Below the pieces are notes generated by a model, which saw only the letters and a list, made by a program, of their open reading frames with translations, was not told the DNA's origin and ran no database searches. A program made the translations under genes and the position numbers. This document shows positions 61,950-64,000 of a stretch of DNA of 64,000 nt, piece after piece (the stretch's first letter is position 1; each line of letters starts with the position of its first letter). The stretch covers positions 1,116,001 to 1,180,000 of the forward strand of contig JAIXMP010000001.1 in assembly GCA_025677815.1 (NCBI GenBank), read 5' to 3'. Source of the stretch: Phascolomyces articulosus. Lineage: Eukaryota; Mucoromycota; Mucoromycetes; Mucorales; Lichtheimiaceae.

Positions 61950-62558
61950 GTTGTTATGTTGAAATGTAAAGAAAAACAATTTTAAATATAAAAAAACCAA
62001 TGGATTTTTGTATTCGGGATATTTATTCTTACATTGTGCCTGATTTGATCATCGGCAAACAACTAGTGATGATCCTTCTGCAGGTTCACCTATGGAAATT
62101 TTGTTACGATTTTTACTTCCTCTAAATTACCTAGATTGCCATAGTTAGGGTCAAAATCAGTCGTTACCAACACGACGATGATTCGTCCCATATGCTTTAA
62201 AATTTACTACTAGCTTATATCTATAGTGTAAAAAAAGATGCAATGCTACTACGTGCTACATAGTAGTAGTAGCAGTAGACTTCATTGCTCTCCTCCTATT
62301 TTATTCATCGTACCGTCACTATGTACTTTATACACCTCTTATAATCAAATCTCATGTACTTTTTTACGCCATAATTTAAAGCATAAATCTGGTTGTTGGC
62401 AGTACACTAATTTTTTTTTCTGCATATTCCCTTCGGTTGGCTCAAGTGTTCCGCCACCACTTGCCTTTTTTGGTCTACCCGAAATTTTTTTGCTTGAATT
62501 TTTTTTCTCCTTTTTCAATCAACAAACTTCAATCGATCGATCCGATTCCTCCAAATAA
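61950..62558. other. Divergent intergenic region
   Basis: About 600 bp between the divergent starts of the small secreted protein and FCF2. A T-rich leader (TTTTTTTGCTTGAATTTTTTTTCTCC-like) lies just before the FCF2 ATG. A 106-codon frame at 62,238-62,558 has no family features. Confidence 0.5.
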
Positions 62559-63751
62559 ATGGCCCTTACACGAGCACAACGACGAGCATTACAAAAAGAT
62601 TCTTCAGATGAATCTGAAGAAAAACAACAACAAACTGATCTTGCCACAGAAACTACACCTACCAAAGCAAATCATAATGAAGCAACATTAACAGATCAAC
62701 AAGTAATCCAGAAGGTTAAAAAAGTACATTTCGAACAAGAGTTAGAATCGGAAGCATCATCAGAATCAAGTGATAATGAAGAGGATGATAATGAAAGTTC
62801 ATCAGAAGAAGAGGGTAGTGATGACAATGATAGTTCAGAAGAAGAGGAAGCCGACGACGAGGATTTAGACGCATTATTAGAAAAGGCCGAGAAAGCACTT
62901 ACTAAACAACAATTAGATGGCGACAAGGGCCAAATTAAACTGTAAGTGGATTATCGAGATTATTTGTGTGGGGGAATGATTTTTTTTATTACTGAGGCAA
63001 AGAACCCTGAATAAATAGAATAAACTTACTTATCTTTTTTTTTAAAAAAAAAAATCAATATAAAGTGATACCGAAGAGGATGATAATGATAAAAAATTCA
63101 ACTTACCCAAAATGGATTCGCGGGTTACTATTGATAATGAATTATATATTCGACGAGCAAAAGGTGAAAAAGTAGCTCGATTAGTAGATGGTACTGTGGA
63201 TGTGATCGATCACGATGATAATAAAAAGAATCGAAAGCATAAAAAGGTCGTAGAAGCCATCAAGGAACGAGAAAAGGAAGAAAAGGAACGATTATCTCGA
63301 AAAGAACGTAAAGAGGTAAACGTATATTTTGTTTATTGGGAAAGGAATAATCTAGTGATTAGGAATTGGGTGACTAACTTATTATGCAAACAATTAGGAA
63401 CGAGAAAAGACAGCAGGACGAGGATGGTTTGATATGGGACGACCTGATATGACACCTGAATTGAAACGAGATCTACAACTCTTAAAAATGCGTCATGTTA
63501 TTGATCGTAAACGACATTATAAAAAGATGGGCAAAGAGTCTGCCAAATATTTCCAAGTGGGTACAGTGATTGAAGGAGCCACAGAATTCCATTCTTCTCG
63601 ATTGACACGAAAGGAACGTAAAGAAACTATTGTGGATGAATTAATGGCCAATGAACAAGCCAAGGATTATTATAAACGTAAATATAATGAAGGTCAAACC
63701 CGGGGTAATAATGGCCGCAAGAAGGCAAAACGACAAATGAAACGCTTGTAA
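62559..63751 (+). CDS. FCF2: Pre-rRNA processing factor Fcf2 (DNTTIP2 family)
   Basis: Nucleolar SSU-processome factor needed for early cleavages at sites A0-A2 of pre-rRNA. Three exons: 62559..62941, 63066..63315 and 63398..63751, giving 328 residues with phases matching. The N-terminal half is disordered and acidic (Ser/Glu/Asp runs such as SEEEGSDDNDSSEEEEADDE), as in Fcf2 and DNTTIP2. The Fcf2 domain is at about 205-315: a basic helix rich in KEREKEEKERL, then the signature TAGRGWFDMGRPDMTPELKR, DLQLLKMRHVIDRKRHYKK, FQVGTVIEGATEFHSSRL, and TRKERKETIVDELMA. The C-terminus is basic (GRKKAKRQMKRL), a plausible nucleolar signal. The intron acceptor before GAACGAG restores EREKTAGRGW. Confidence 0.93.
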
Positions 63752-64000
63752 ATTTATTTTTCTAATATTATATCTCTCTACGCTGTAATTTTTTTTAAAT
63801 AATCATCATATGCCTTTATCGAATGAGAGAGAATGGTGGTAAAATCATTCACGATGGGTGAAATTGAATGGAATGGTTTTGTTGGGGTTATCTAAATAGA
63901 CGAGTGGGATCATCACAAGTGGATGTGGATAGTGTTTTTTAATCGATGTCACCAACGAAGAGGAGGGACATAAGAATGATATAACTGAGTATCAACAGAT
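63752..64000. other. 3' region of FCF2
   Basis: Probable 3' UTR and start of the next intergenic region. Nothing else seen. Confidence 0.5.

Overview
The window looks like nuclear DNA of a filamentous, early-diverging fungus, most likely a Mucoromycota/Mucorales species. This is inferred from AT-rich intergenic DNA, genes broken by many short GT-AG introns, typically fungal proteins (GT15 mannosyltransferase, P-type H+-ATPase, Kap121-type karyopherin, Rtc3, Fcf2), and a pair of TPR/F-box/LRR (Pof3/Dia2-like) genes of a kind I recall as expanded in Mucorales. No species can be named. I saw no tRNA, rRNA, CRISPR or complete transposon. Exon joins were built by hand from splice motifs and reading frame. 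All intact genes close without internal stops, but none is transcript-verified.

Layout. 1-9.5 kb, all minus strand: TM2-domain membrane protein, nucleoporin Nsp1/Nup62, SSU-processome WD40 protein Utp4, dihydrofolate reductase. 9.5-18.2 kb: a recombinant or degenerate zone with a large imperfect inverted repeat (arms about 450 bp, about 1.3 kb apart), followed by two tandem TPR/F-box/LRR genes that both carry stops and frameshifts. 20.4-31 kb, plus strand: class IV (branched-chain type) aminotransferase, large DH-PH Rho GEF, and SCPx-type thiolase ending in the peroxisomal signal AKL. 31-34 kb: a divergent pair, an SDR oxidoreductase (minus) and a zinc polyol dehydrogenase (plus), sharing a 342-bp promoter region. 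35-38 kb: a multi-domain protein with a crotonase-like domain that has lost its oxyanion loop and a tail of eight CPVTGQ-type repeats. This is the most unusual protein here. 38-44 kb: plasma-membrane H+-ATPase (minus) and GT15 mannosyltransferase (plus). 44-46.7 kb: decayed coding remnants, including a gag-like zinc knuckle. 47-57.3 kb, plus strand: a stand-alone adenylate-forming enzyme, Rtc3-like SBDS-fold protein, conserved-looking coiled-coil protein, importin-beta Kap121/Pse1. 57.7-64 kb: copper amine oxidase pseudogene (minus), low-molecular-weight tyrosine phosphatase (minus), a small secreted chaplin-like protein (minus), and pre-rRNA processing factor Fcf2 (plus).

Most genes are ordinary housekeeping loci. 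Functional links visible in the window are Utp4 and Fcf2 (both early 18S rRNA maturation), Nsp1 and Kap121 (nuclear transport), and the SDR/polyol dehydrogenase divergent pair (probable co-regulated carbohydrate oxidation). The accessory signal lies in the inverted repeat and broken F-box pair, the decayed 44-46.7 kb block, the amine oxidase relic, the small secreted protein and the CP-repeat protein.
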